DNA of 64,000 bases from Pachypanchax playfairii (lineage: Eukaryota; Chordata; Actinopteri; Cyprinodontiformes; Aplocheilidae), in assembly GCA_006937955.1 (NCBI GenBank), contig SSNP01000151.1, forward strand, positions 645,410-709,409. Reading direction: 5' to 3'. Under the pieces are notes generated by a model that was given only the letters and a program-made list of their open reading frames with translations, ran no database searches and was not told the origin of the DNA. The position numbers and the translations under genes are program-made. Numbering within the stretch: position 1 is the first letter of the stretch; each line of letters starts with the position of its first letter. Below, piece by piece: positions 14,001-23,202 of this stretch.

Positions 14001-16559
14001 GGTAGCATCATGACGTACGGACTACTTCAAGACGCAGTATGCGTCCTTTCCGATTCTTCTTCCTGTATCCAAAAACAACAACAGCAACATGCTAACTAGT
14101 TCGGAACAGATAGCGATTGCCTTTGTTTGCACTTTGGTGCTGGTATTGATCCACCAGCATCTCCTAACACGACTGTGCGTAATGGCCTTCATTAATAGAA
14201 GGAGATAACGTGAGCAAGAAATGGGAAATGTAGAGGGACCGGCATCTCACCATGTTGACCTCGACTTGTTTACTTCCGGCGTACTGGCGCATAGTCTCTC
14301 TACTCAAAAGACCGAGATTCCTTGCCATTAGAGCATGTGCTGAACACACGTATTGATGAGGTTATGCCGATACGCGTTTACATGACTAAATATTCGGGTT
14401 AGAAAAGAGTTACCCCAGGGGTAAAATCCGGGTTTTTAAAAACCCGGTTATGAGCATATTCGGGTTTTTGCCGGTGTTTACGTGGCCATGCGGAACCGGG
14501 TTATTGTGAATATTCGGGTTTTAAAAGGGTTATTGGCTGCATGTAAACACAGTCAGTGTCTTTCTGCATCTCCATTAAACACATTTAAACTGTCACCCCG
14601 GGCAACACATGTGACGGAAGCTCAGCAATACATAGGAAAAAAAAAAAGAAATATTTCAACATGCATCCAACTCATAATTAGCTTGAAGTTGTAAAGTAAG
14701 AAGATTGTTTTATACCTCCTTGTAAATTCTGATTAAATTATTTGTATTTTTTGCAGTAAGTTGATGTTTGAGATCTGAACTGATTAGTGAAGGATGGTGC
14801 ATGGTAAAGTCTTTCAGGAGGTGCTGTAATCCAGAGATTTGCTGCCAACACACTGTGCATATTTTTGCCTTTGACATTACATATTTTGATAAATATGTTT
14901 GCATCTCAACAGCTGCTTCCTTGAGTAATTTTCGATCCAAGACTTTGGAATTAAACAAAAAAAGTCCCCATTCGCTCCTGGAGGCAGCTCTGCTTTTCAC
15001 TGCCATGTTTACAATGCTACTACATTATCTGTTAAATGTAGCCTGTTTGATGCTGTCCTGGTGAAATTTTTGCAACACTGTGTAAAAAAAAGAAAATACA
15101 AAAATTTGGAGGGCATGCCAGATTTTTTTTTTATATATATTGGCATTCATGCAAATATTCAAAGATTAAACAGGTGGGAAAATATGTGATTTATTTAATT
15201 GAAACCAAAACTAGTCTGAAAAGCCCTGAAGTCAATGTGGTCATGGTTTCCACAAAAATTAATTACATAAATAAATAAATAAGCTCAGAGTTTGACAACC
15301 TTGTGTCAACTGACGTCTTCTTCTTCTCTTACTTAAGAAGGCATTGCAGAGAGCATGCAGTTGGCTGATGCCATGAATGTTTAGGTTCTGTTTGCCAAGT
15401 TCAGCAAACTTTCACTGTGATTTAGAGCATTTCAGGTGCCAAGTTTGGAACTGAGCCTCGCTAATGTGAGAGTGATGCAACACTAACCTGCTGGTGTGTA
15501 TATGTTAAGACTTTCAGCACACACTGCGTCAAAGTAGCAACACGGCTGCATTAAATCATGATATGGTTTAACAAACAGCACTTAAATGACCTAAATCGCT
15601 CCTTTCAGACTCATTAATCACTACATGTAAACGTAGAAATGACACATTACACCTCTCATGTGGAGTGCTGGTGCCCTGTACTTAAATTGTTGTTTTGGGG
15701 GCAGTGATACAGCTGAGGACAACCAACACCTGGAATCCCTCAGCAGCAGCTCTGATGAAAAACAAATGTCACCACCACCCCCACACCCCCCTCCTGTTAG
15801 CCCTGCAGCACCAACCAGGCTGTGTTTTCCCTGGTTGGGATAAAATAATTGCTACTGCCAGATCCACTGATTGACCGTCTTGTGAGGGTCACAGAAGTTC
15901 ACGTGATCTTCTTGTGACCTTCTACTGCTTGATAAATATACTCAAAATGATGAATATGTTCTCTAATGAGATAATGATCATAATGATGTTTCAACACTTG
16001 GAATCGCTTAGAAAGAGTCATATAATATAATACACAGGTCATTTATCAATTAGAAAAACTATAAAAAAATGTGTAAATCCATACCAAAAAAATTGACTTT
16101 TATTTTGTTAATTTCAATTGAATTGAAATTCATTTGCATCTAATCCTTCAGAGTGTTTTGTATTGTTTAAAATTGTTGATTAGCCCACCAGTTTATTCAG
16201 TTCGGCTAAAATATTTGAATTATTTTGTTCCGACAGTCTGTGCTGGTAAATCGCCTGCCAGAAAATAGACGGCACCATTTGTTAGTTTTAAGAGAATTTT
16301 GCTCGTGTTAATCCAGGGATTAGGAGATAACAGAGCGCTGTGACTTGTTATTTAGGATTTTTGAAACTGGTCAGAATGCAGTCTGACTCGACTCAAACTT
16401 TCTCTTTAAAAAAAACAAGGCTAACGTGGAATGAATGGATTCACAGACAGGAAAGCTGCTACCTACCCTGGAGATGGTTAACGGTGTGCTGAAATCTCGT
16501 CCCCCCACCAGTCGAAACCCCCACGGAGAGGGTCCTTTCAGTGTCACGGTCTGAGGCAT
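1901..16559 (-). CDS. pdlim4: PDZ and LIM domain protein 4 (partial: exons 1-2)
   Basis: Two exons encode the N-terminal PDZ domain of a PDLIM-family actin-associated adaptor. Coding is join of 16559-16467 and 2052-1901, read on the minus strand. Exon 1 gives 31 residues beginning MPQTVTLKGPSPWGFRL, with the PWGF carboxylate-binding loop at about residues 12-15. Exon 2 gives 50 more residues, including CPGDTILAINGDNTEHMTH and the end of the PDZ fold (TLSVS). The junction is phase 0 with a GTAGGT donor and a TTACAG acceptor; exon 2 ends in a phase-2 GTATGA donor. The family is known to bind alpha-actinin and actin stress fibres through the PDZ domain and to carry a C-terminal LIM domain; the LIM exons would lie left of position 1. 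Paralogue choice (PDLIM4 rather than PDLIM1 to 3) rests on sequence memory and on the neighbouring p4ha2. An upstream in-frame ATG at 16592 is possible, but the start used matches the family N-terminus. Confidence 0.9.
2053..4927 (-). other. pdlim4: pdlim4 intron 1, 3' part
   Basis: This is intron sequence. It contains short GT-rich or AC-rich tracts near 4085-4115 and 4445-4465. No coding exon or recognised mobile element was seen. Confidence 0.5.
4928..5168 (-). repeat. tRNA-derived SINE-type repeat, minus orientation
   Basis: The sequence contains the AAGGCGCTTTCACA motif, CTTGCCCAAGGACACTTC near 5084-5101 and a B-box-like GGGATCGATCCC near 5121. Read on the minus strand it resembles the SINE copies at 10334 and 60372. 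It abuts the left LTR of the gypsy remnant. Confidence 0.55.
5200..5737 (+). repeat. Left LTR of the gypsy remnant
   Basis: This copy matches 7228-7674 with many substitutions and small indels, including AAGTTAGCTC, CATTTTGGGTT and the terminal ACATTACA. A TATA-like TTTATAAGG sits just upstream near 5189. The start is uncertain. Confidence 0.6.
5740..6145 (+). pseudogene. gypsy gag-like remnant
   Basis: Directly after the left LTR, a reading frame opens with MNPALQL. After frameshifts it contains a PPEHFGG block and a CELQHSPF block that resemble the conserved gag segment of fish gypsy elements, then SISRRPQVW. Several stops and frameshifts break it. It is not functional. Confidence 0.55.
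6230..6690 (+). pseudogene. gypsy integrase C-terminal remnant
   Basis: The frame contains GFQPHTDGQSERMNQEVE (near 6370-6425), the hallmark segment after the integrase catalytic core, then a YQHPLF block near 6535 and a VPSVHA block. A stop at 6431 and frameshifts inactivate it. Confidence 0.75.
6795..7050 (+). mobile_element. RTE-like LINE 3' end nested in the gypsy right LTR
   Basis: The sequence includes GGTGTTCTGGGCATGTCCCA, GGACTATGTCTCCTGGCTGG, GAGCTGGAGGAGGTGT and the tail AGATGGATGGGTGG. It is the 5'-truncated terminal segment of a very common fish LINE. LTR-like sequence continues on both sides, so it inserted after the gypsy element. Confidence 0.65.
7051..7674 (+). repeat. Right LTR of the gypsy remnant (3' part)
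   Basis: This segment aligns with the left LTR from CAAACGTAGCGCTAGCCG (about 7234) to CCAACATTACA (ends 7674). Differences from the left copy are numerous, so the insertion is old. Confidence 0.6.
7675..8649 (-). other. pdlim4: pdlim4 intron 1, no feature recognised
   Basis: AT-rich intron sequence with an A-run near 8620-8636. No exon or named element was seen. Confidence 0.4.
8650..8790 (-). repeat. Interspersed repeat, same family as 1630-1835, inverted
   Basis: The text CCTGGACAGGTCGCCAGTCC followed by ATCACAGGGTG is the reverse complement of the CTGTGATGGACTGG...CCTGTCCAGG core of the family. Confidence 0.65.
8791..9874 (-). other. pdlim4: pdlim4 intron 1, no feature recognised
   Basis: Intron sequence without a recognisable exon, RNA gene or repeat. 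Confidence 0.4.
10334..10583 (+). repeat. tRNA-derived SINE
   Basis: The 5' part reads TAGCTCAGGATGTAGAGCAG (A-box-like), then CCAGTTTCAATCC (B-box-like), as in a tRNA head. The body has GCCCCAGGGCAGCTGTGGCT and a tail with TGTGCTATGCAAGTATA. A related copy is at 60372-60648. Confidence 0.7.
11032..11747. mobile_element. MITE with CTACGTTTACATG termini, copy 1
   Basis: The left end CACTGGCTACGTTTACATG and the right end CATGTAAACGTAGCTAGTG form inverted repeats of about 19 bp. The 716-bp interior is richer in CpG than its surroundings. It interrupts the right end of the older element at 9875-11774. I could not settle the target duplication or superfamily. Confidence 0.75.
11838..12639. mobile_element. 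TTAA-flanked non-autonomous DNA element
   Basis: TTAA at 11834-11837 and at 12640-12643 flanks inverted ends AGCCCGTGTAAAG and CTTTACACGGTCT, with one mismatch over 13 bp. The 802-bp interior has no transposase. TTAA targeting is typical of piggyBac and Kolobok superfamilies; which one applies is not shown here. Confidence 0.75.
12644..13835 (-). other. pdlim4: pdlim4 intron 1, no feature recognised
   Basis: AT-rich intron sequence with an A-run at 13214-13228 and a short ACACACAAACACACAC tract near 13568. Nothing else was recognised. Confidence 0.4.
13836..14558. mobile_element. MITE with CTACGTTTACATG termini, copy 2
   Basis: The left end CAATGACTACGTTTACATG continues into CAGCCAATA, and the right end TATTGGCTGCATGTAAACAC continues into AGTCAGTG. 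The inverted repeat is about 28 bp with few mismatches. Termini match copy 1 (11032-11747), but the interior differs and is rich in CGGGTT or AACCCG repeats. Target duplication not resolved. Confidence 0.75.
14559..16466 (-). other. pdlim4: pdlim4 intron 1, 5' part
   Basis: The palindrome-like CTACATGTAAACGTAG at 15621-15636 matches the MITE terminus above and may be a fragment of one. A 98-codon frame at 14710-15006 (minus) has no family resemblance and is not called as a gene. Confidence 0.4.
16467..16559 (-). CDS. pdlim4: pdlim4 coding exon 1
   Basis: This exon has 93 bases and 31 codons, ending ...PLTISR. The donor GTAGGT begins at 16466 (phase 0). It holds the first PDZ beta strands and the PWGF ligand-binding loop. 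Confidence 0.9.
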
Positions 16560-16830
16560 GTTTGGAATGTCGACCTCGACAGATAAATACACAGATAATA
16601 GACAGATTCAGAGGGGAAACGTCCGAGGTTCCGCTTGTTTTTTGTTTTTTTTAAAGTGAGGAACGTGAAGTAGCCGGAGTCCTGAACCCGGCTGATACGC
16701 AGCGCTGTTCGGTCTGGAAACTTTGCTCCTCTGCGCTTGATTCAAGTTTAAATAATGAAGCGGCCGCTGACGCTGGAGGACGGCTGTCCCGCCCGCTTCC
16801 CCCGACCAGAGTCCCAGAGTGGGAGGGGAT
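16560..16830 (-). promoter_or_regulatory. pdlim4: pdlim4 5' UTR and CpG-rich promoter region
   Basis: Upstream of the start codon the DNA becomes rich in CpG, with GCGGCCGCTGACG near 16761 and TCCCGCCCGCTTCCCCC near 16787, unlike the AT-rich flanks. This fits a CpG-type promoter and 5' UTR. The exact start site cannot be read from sequence alone. Confidence 0.5.
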
Positions 16831-16859
16831 CTCTAAGGATCCGGATCCATGTCACTCAA

Positions 16860-18589
16860 GTCAGGTCGCGTAAACTGGATTAAAAACCTAATCTGGTAAA
16901 GAAAACATGAATAATTTATTTAAATGTGGTGCTAATATCAACCTACTCAACCATCATTTATTTTTCTCAAGTAGCTTCCAATTTTATTTCATTATTACTT
17001 TTAATCTGAGTCCCACAAGTGCAAGAAGCAGCTCTTATATTCGTTCAAGTCTCCAATTTAGTAGCTACTCTAATAAACACAAAACTAACTACAACAATTC
17101 AATAATAATCAGACTTTCATTCTTTCCTGATGCAAGTAAAATCCAAGATGAAATTTTCATTACATTAAGAAAGATCTTTGGACTAAAATATGCCAAAACT
17201 TTTCTTGTCAAAATAAGATCACAGTATGCAGGGAGCATGAGATAAACATGAAATCCTTAAAAAATAGAAGAGGAGAAAAGACTATTTGTGCATTTTAATC
17301 CAACGGGTCAATTTAAAAGCAATAAAAAAGCGAGAAAAAAAAATCCTAAAAGTCTATTCCAAGGTATGTTTATTTGGCAATTGTTTTTATTTTGATTTTG
17401 ATGATACATTATCCATCACTTCTTTTCCACCAGTTTCTTTGACCTGTTATTTATCCCTTCAGTCTTACACACAAACTTATAAAAGCTGTACAGCATAAAA
17501 CAGTAAACACAGATAAAAAGAAGAATATATAATTTTCTCAACAGGCTGTTATTGAAAATAGAAAAATAGACAAACAAAAGCTTTGTCATCATTTCTCAAA
17601 TAGCTTGATTTTATTTCTACCTTTATGCTGAATAGATTTGAAATTATGTTTTTCCTGCTGATTGGCACAGTATCTGTTTGATTAATATATTGCGTTAGAA
17701 AACATTTTACACGGTAATCAAAATGTTTAACTTGTTAGAAATAATAATAATATTAATATAATATTAATATTCTCATTTTAATGAGAAAAAGACCAAATAT
17801 TTATTTACATAATAATACATAATAATGGCATGTTTCATATAATTAACTCATTATGTCCTATTTAAAAAAAAAAATAAAGTCCAAATTGGAGATGTTTAAT
17901 TTGACTTTAACTTTTTAGATGACCAGCTGTGTTTGACTCTAAATAAACAAGAATTGAAACCAGGAAACTTACTATAGGTGATGCCTTCAGGACTTCAGGA
18001 AATTATCTGGGTTTGCCCTTCAAATGAAATCCAGCCAAGTACACACTGATCATCTTAAGTAAAAAGCCATAAGGCACATGGAGTAACAATAAAGATGTTG
18101 CACTGTAATTTGTACGCCCCACTAGCAGAAAAGACCCCTCCCATTTTGTTAGTAGATATTCCAGTCTCCTCTTTGCTTCAGTTCTTGAGTCCTTCATTTC
18201 CCCAGCCAATTACTGAATGAGTCACTAGGCCTGGGTAATATTGTTTCTACTGCTGAAGAATGATCTCATAGACATTCCATGGTATGTGCTCTTTAGAGGA
18301 CTGCACACATGTGGAGTTCTGCCTGAAAATCTGAGTCACTTTGAATCAGATGCTAACCTATGAAAGAATCTATAAATCTGAGTAAGAACTCATGTCAGCT
18401 GACCTGGACTGCAACATCAAACCAAACAAACCCTTCTGTGTGTCTTGTGCCTATTTTCTACAACTGAGAGCTGTGAAACTATAGTAGCACATCAGGAATG
18501 TAGCAGGTCAATTCGCACACTAAAGGTGCAAACTACAACAACAATTCCTCACATGTGCACACTCTCCCTTTCCCTCTCTCACAATTCTA
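16860..18589. other. Intergenic, AT-rich, nothing recognised
   Basis: Long AT-rich sequence upstream of pdlim4. A 112-codon open frame at 16907 has low complexity and no family resemblance. Confidence 0.4.
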
Positions 18590-18930
18590 ATTCAAAAATA
18601 CTTTATTAAACCCCAGAGGGAAACTAGATGTTGTTGTAACAACTTAGTTCTTCTACAGGGAGAGGGTTCTAGCTGTGCGCAAGAAGCATCTCCTGTAACA
18701 GTTTGTGTTGCAGCAGATCTGAAGAAACTCTGTTGTTGAGTTACAGTGCTGTGAAGAGGATGTTGAAGGTTTTCCATTATGTTTTTTTCTATTTTTAGAG
18801 TCATCCACCTTTGGACAATCAAGAGGATCCAGATCAGTCTCCAAGACAGAACAGAAATGTCCCTTAGTTGCTCTTTCTTGTAAACAAGTCTCTTGTTGCT
18901 ATGATTACACATCATAAGGTGGCGCAAACG
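18590..18930 (-). repeat. Rex-like LINE 3' end fragment
   Basis: Read on the minus strand it runs from ACTTGTTTACAAGAAAGAGC through CTTCAACATCCTCTTCACAG to CCCTCTGGGGTTTAATAAAG, a terminal sequence seen in fish LINEs. A shorter related piece lies at 34365-34452. Family name is tentative. Confidence 0.5.
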
Positions 18931-19190
18931 AACAAATTAAGCAAAAATCCTTCCTTTAATCAGCCCAGCACCCAAATCAGAATAAAAAGTACTTAAAAAG
19001 AATCATATTTCCAGAAGAAAAACTAGCAAGAAATACAGAAAAATATTAAAAACTGCTAGCAATAGTAGCTATTAGCTACTCTAACAACCTGCCACGTTTA
19101 GTGCTATTCTCTCTCATGCACACATATAGACACAGGATAAAATCACCCTTGAAATATCTTCCAAGTCAGTGAGATTGTACTGATTCACTA

Positions 19191-19649
19191 TTGCCCCTTT
19201 TCCACCGACAAATCGGCACGGTGCGCTGGAGAGCGGTACAGTATAGCGCGGATCAACTCGCTTGAGGCGGTGGAAACATAAAGCGGACGTAAGTGGGGAT
19301 ATGGGCGTGCCCATCTGGCTATGAAAAGTGGCAGTTGTATGGTTGCTGGGAGTTTCTTTTAAAGCCTTTTGCGGGAGCACTTCTATAACACCACACACAG
19401 CCGGGCCAATCAGGGGCTACCACAACGTAGGTAGTCGTGTCACTGGTAGCAGTTTACTGGACCAATCGGTAGACAGGTGGGCGTGTGGGCCCGCTTTGGG
19501 CCGCTTCGGACCACCGAGGAGGTGGTCTGAAAAAAGAGGACGGGTTGGCGGAATGACGCGGTTAAGACCCGAGAAAGGCGGTGGAAAAGGGTCCGCAGGG
19601 GGCTAAAGTGAACCGAGCCGCACCGTGTTCTGTCGGTGGAAAAGCGGCA
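19191..19649. mobile_element. MITE with TTTTCCACCGACA termini
   Basis: TTGCCCCTTTTCCACCGACA at the left and TGTCGGTGGAAAAGCGGCA at the right are inverted repeats of about 20 bp with few mismatches. The 459-bp interior is GC-rich and has no transposase. Ends of this type occur in fish hAT derivatives, but I could not find an 8-bp target duplication. Confidence 0.65.
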
Positions 19650-19709
19650 TTTGAATTTAAAAAAACTATCAACATGTGCTTCATTGCTCAACAGGATAAA
19701 CTGGACTTA

Positions 19710-19738
19710 CACTCACTGGCCACTTTATTAGGTACACC
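19710..19738 (+). repeat. Left terminal inverted repeat of the DD36E element
   Basis: It has 29 bp, preceded by TA, and is identical to the reverse complement of 20902-20930. Confidence 0.95.
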
Positions 19739-19857
19739 TGTCCAACTGCTCGTTAACACTTAATTTCTAATCAGCCAATCACATGGCGGCAACTCAGTGC
19801 ATTTAGGCATGTACACATGGTCAAGACAATCTCCTGCAGTTCAAACCGAGCATCAGT

Positions 19858-20898
19858 ATGGGGAAGAAAGGTGATTTGAGTGACTTTGAACGTGGCATGG
19901 TTGTTGGTGCCAGAATGGCTGATCTGAGTATTTCAGAAACTGCTGATCTACTGGGATTTTCACGCACAACCATCTCTAGGGTTTACAGAGAATGGTCCGA
20001 AAAAGAAAAAATATCCAGTGAGCGGCAGTTCTGTGGGCGGAAATGCCTTGTTGATGCCAGAGGTCAGAGGAGAATGGCCAGACTGGTTCGAGCTGATAGA
20101 AAGGCAACAGTGACTCAAATAACCACTCGTTACAACCAAGGTAGGCAGAAGAGCATCTCTGAACGCACAGTACGTCAAACTTTGAGGCAGATGGGCTACA
20201 GCAGCAGAAGACCACGCCGGGTGTCACTCCTTTCAGCTAAGAACAGGAAACTGAGGCTACAATTTGCACAAGCTCATCGAAATTGGACAATAGAAGATTG
20301 GAAAAACGTTGCCTGGTCTGATGAGTCTCGATTTCTGCTGCGACATTCGGATGGTAGGGTCAGAATTTGGCGTCAACAACATGAAAGCATGGATCCATCC
20401 TGCCTTGTATCAACGGTTCAGGCTGGTGGCGGTGGTGTAATGGTGTGGGGAATATTTTCTTGGCACTCTTTGGGCCCCTTGATACCAATTGAGCATCGTT
20501 ACAACGCCACAGCCTACCTGAGTATTGCTGCTGACCATGTCCATCCCTTTATGACCACAATGTACCCAACTTCTGATGGCTACTTTCAGCAGGATAATGT
20601 GCCATGTCATAAAGCTGGAATCATCTCGGACTGGTTTCTTGAACATGACAATGAGTTCACTGTACTCAAATGGCCTCCACAGTCACCAGATCTCAATCCA
20701 ATAGAGCATCTTTGGGATGTGGTGGAACGGGAGATTCGTATCATGGATGTGCAGCCGACAAATCTGCGCCAACTGTGTGATGCCATCATGTCAATATGGA
20801 CCAAACTCTCTGAGGAATGCTTCCAGCACCTTGTTGAATCTATGCCACGAAGAATTGAGGCAGTTCTGAAGGCAAAAGGGAGTCCAACCCGTTACTAG
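19858..20898 (+). CDS. Tc1/mariner transposase, DD36E, complete
   Basis: This intronless frame of 346 codons encodes a cut-and-paste transposase acting on the 29-bp repeats that flank it. Residues about 8-50 form the first helix-turn-helix (DFERGMVVGARMADLSISET), and about 66-120 form the second DNA-binding part ending GYSSRRPRR. The RNase H-like catalytic domain carries D155 (WSDESRF), D246 (QQDNVPCH) and E283 (SPDLNPIEHLWD). Ninety residues separate the two Asp, and 36 separate the second Asp from the Glu. The GGGGVMVWG block is at 190-198. No stop, frameshift or missing catalytic residue is present, so activity is possible but unproven. The start is the first ATG, 119 bases after the left repeat, and the frame ends only three bases before the right repeat. 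A decayed homologue lies at 40503-41320. Confidence 0.95.
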   Translation: MGKKGDLSDFERGMVVGARMADLSISETADLLGFSRTTISRVYREWSEKEKISSERQFCGRKCLVDARGQRRMARLVRADRKATVTQITTRYNQGRQKSISERTVRQTLRQMGYSSRRPRRVSLLSAKNRKLRLQFAQAHRNWTIEDWKNVAWSDESRFLLRHSDGRVRIWRQQHESMDPSCLVSTVQAGGGGVMVWGIFSWHSLGPLIPIEHRYNATAYLSIAADHVHPFMTTMYPTSDGYFQQDNVPCHKAGIISDWFLEHDNEFTVLKWPPQSPDLNPIEHLWDVVEREIRIMDVQPTNLRQLCDAIMSIWTKLSEECFQHLVESMPRRIEAVLKAKGSPTRY

Positions 20899-20901
20899 CA
20901 T

Positions 20902-20930
20902 GGTGTACCTAATAAAGTGGCCAGTGAGTG
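20902..20930 (-). repeat. Right terminal inverted repeat of the DD36E element
   Basis: It has 29 bp and is followed by TA. It starts three bases after the transposase stop codon, with no mismatch to the left repeat. Confidence 0.95.
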
Positions 20931-20932
20931 TA

Positions 20933-22336
20933 TAACATAGCAGAAGTCAATTAATGAATGTTTCTTGTTTCAATGATGTCATGATTTACCAAAAAAATGC
21001 ATGTTGTGGCTTATAATAATAATTTAAAATAAAACACAGTATGAACATGCAATAATGTCGACGAACCTGTAAACAAAGTCAGTAATCATGTTACCTAAGA
21101 TATCCCCAGACAGTGTTTACATACAGTTCTGCTCCTTGCTACTCTGGGGTCATCAAAAGATGACTAACCAAAGAACAAAGACGCTGGAGGACTGTAGTCT
21201 GCACTTAAGATTTATTGAGCTGAGCAGCAGGCTGACATCTTCTTTAAGTATGGTTGCAGTAAATCTAAGTCAAACTACAGAGAACTTCATTCTCTCTGTT
21301 CTTTTTTTTCCAACAACCAAGTCATGTCTTACTTTTATCAAAGTCCTTTAAATGTAAGGTTAATCTATTTGTGCTGATTTTGTGATTTTGTTTCGTGACC
21401 TTAAAGAATGTCAGGGGAAGCGAATAAGACGAGCAGTGTCGTCATCATGAGCTGTCTGCCCCGTCTGGTTTGTTCCTTTGACTCAGTCTTGTTCTCATAA
21501 AATCAGTTTCCAGCGAGGTACAGCTGTTTTCAGGATTAAAAATACAATGTACACACTGTACCCACTGCCAAATGGTAGACAGACACAACCTGCATTTCCA
21601 ACTTACTGTCAAGCAAATTTGAACCAAACTTTTAAAAACACTATTTTAGCTCTGCTGAAAAAATGTCTGCAACTTTTTTCCATAAACTCTATTTTATCAT
21701 CAATGGGTGATTTTTATGTTTACTAATGAGTTGAAGTCCTGATTAGATTAGTTTTTTTTTTTGCTTGGAGGATTAACTTGAATTTAAAGTGTATCTGACA
21801 TGTAATTTTAATGTCATATCATATTTGTGCCCTGTGGACACTTTTCCACATAAACCAGGATGCACAGATTTCTAGTAATAAAGTCTGAAATATACATATT
21901 TATGAAATATTGCTGCACAATTTCAAGGAAGGGGCAGTTACTGGAAGTGATGAAATGCAGAAACGTTAGATGTAAACAAAGTGATTTACTGTGACAGAAA
22001 ATGTAGAATCAGATCAGGAATCTGTTGTTTCTGAGGGTTTGTTTCTTCTTAATTTATTTATGGAAATACATTAATGAAGCAGTGTTGCTACAACTACCAG
22101 CTATAAAGGGTTTCACCATTTTATTAATGAAAACACGAGCTCATAAATGCTTTTGAGTGTCCATCCAAGATGTAAACAAAGAGCTACATTACTGCATTTT
22201 TTATTTCTAGTTTTATTAGCCTTCGAAATTGAGACACATAAAAAAACATAAAAACATTCATACTTGTCTTATAAGTGTCAAACAATCTAAATCTACAGCA
22301 TGTTTTGTTAAATTTATAATGCTTCTAAATGTTTTA
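20933..22336. other. Intergenic, nothing recognised
   Basis: AT-rich sequence with short open frames (for example at 21088 and 21478) that show no family resemblance. Confidence 0.4.
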
Positions 22337-22613
22337 TTAAAGAGGCCCTTCCATTAAAAACAGTTTTTCTGAGGTTTCTGTTGAATATTTTAGCTCCACA
22401 GGTGTTCTTACCTTCATAGTGGGTGTGAAAACAGGTCAACAACTTCTCTTTCAGTTTTTATGTCCCAAACTACACAGGTGGTGATAAAACCCGAGTTTGA
22501 ACAGCCTGTATCTGTTTCGTCACAGCGCCTTTGCTCATTAGTATTCATCAGCTCCCGCAGTTGAAACCACACCTAGCATGCTGCTGGCTAAAAGCAAGCA
22601 TAAGACGTAGCAA

Positions 22614-22690
22614 CAACAACAACAACAACAACAAAACTTTATTTATAAAGCGCTTTTCAAACAAAGTTTATCAAAGTGCTTTACAGATTA
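22614..22690 (+). repeat. CAACAA tract and TTTATTTATAAAGCGCTTTT repeat nested in copy 1
   Basis: A trinucleotide AAC run leads into ACTTTATTTATAAAGCGC and CAAAGTGCTTTACAG. A related block lies at 57925-57995. Confidence 0.55.
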
Positions 22691-22860
22691 AAAATGACCC
22701 CACAACCCCCCAACCCCCCCCTTTACTTAAAAAGTAAAACCCCCATCCCAACCCAACCCATCGACCATATACACACACACACACACACACTTAAAAGCTA
22801 CAAAAACAGCGGGCTGAGCACAGATGAGCCAGGAAATGCCATCATAGGAGCCATCTGCAA

Positions 22861-22870
22861 NNNNNNNNNN
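22861..22870. other. Assembly gap (10 N) next to an A-run
   Basis: Ten N bases are followed directly by G and 34 A residues (22872-22905). True length and content are unknown. Confidence 0.95.
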
Positions 22871-22871
22871 G

Positions 22872-22906
<35 letters not shown>

Positions 22907-23202
22907 CAAACAGGAAGAGACTACGTGTGCTGTTGCCATGCGCAGCAGGGCAGGAAACAGTATACCTTGCTCTCATTAGCTAGTATGTTAGCCAATCTGA
23001 GTCCAGCAAATTTGCATAATGAATATTAATGAGTTGCTGCCCGAAGCCTGACGGAACCAGCTGAATTTTGATGCAGATAGATTGGAAGGTCTGTAAATCA
23101 GTGTTTCCTAACGTTTTTTAGATATAAAATGTTTCATATTACTGGTTAATACTTAAGAAATAACCACAAAGTCATGAAATTTGTATGAAACGGCCTCTTT
23201 AA

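Larger units (their letters stand above)
19710..20930 (+). mobile_element. Intact Tc1/mariner transposon, DD36E type
   Basis: The element is 1221 bp. Perfect 29-bp terminal inverted repeats at 19710-19738 and 20902-20930 begin CACTCACTGGCCACTTTATT. TA dinucleotides flank it on both sides (19708-19709 and 20931-20932), the expected target duplication. It contains one uninterrupted transposase gene. Length, short inverted repeats and the DD36E spacing fit the Incomer group of Tc1/mariner elements reported from vertebrates; that group name is from memory. Ends and frame are undamaged, which suggests recent insertion. Confidence 0.95.
22341..23198 (+). mobile_element. TTAA-flanked AGAGGCC element, copy 1
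   Basis: TTAA at 22337-22340 and 23199-23202 flank ends AGAGGCCCTTCCATTAAAAA and CGGCCTCT. The interior shares blocks with four other copies, such as TGTTCTTACCTTCATAGTGG, ACCTAGCATGCTGCTGGCTA and AAATAACCACAAAGTCATG. This copy is longer than the 576-bp copy 4 because it holds a GCGCTTT-type repeat, an AC tract, the N gap and an A-run. Confidence 0.75.

Noticed and set aside
14710..15006. 98-codon minus-strand frame in pdlim4 intron 1
   Set aside because: The composition is fairly protein-like, but the opposite strand is equally open and no family or splice signals were recognised.
16907..17245. 112-codon plus-strand frame upstream of pdlim4
   Set aside because: It is rich in Asn/Ser/Ile/Phe from AT-rich DNA, with no recognisable domain and no conserved neighbours.
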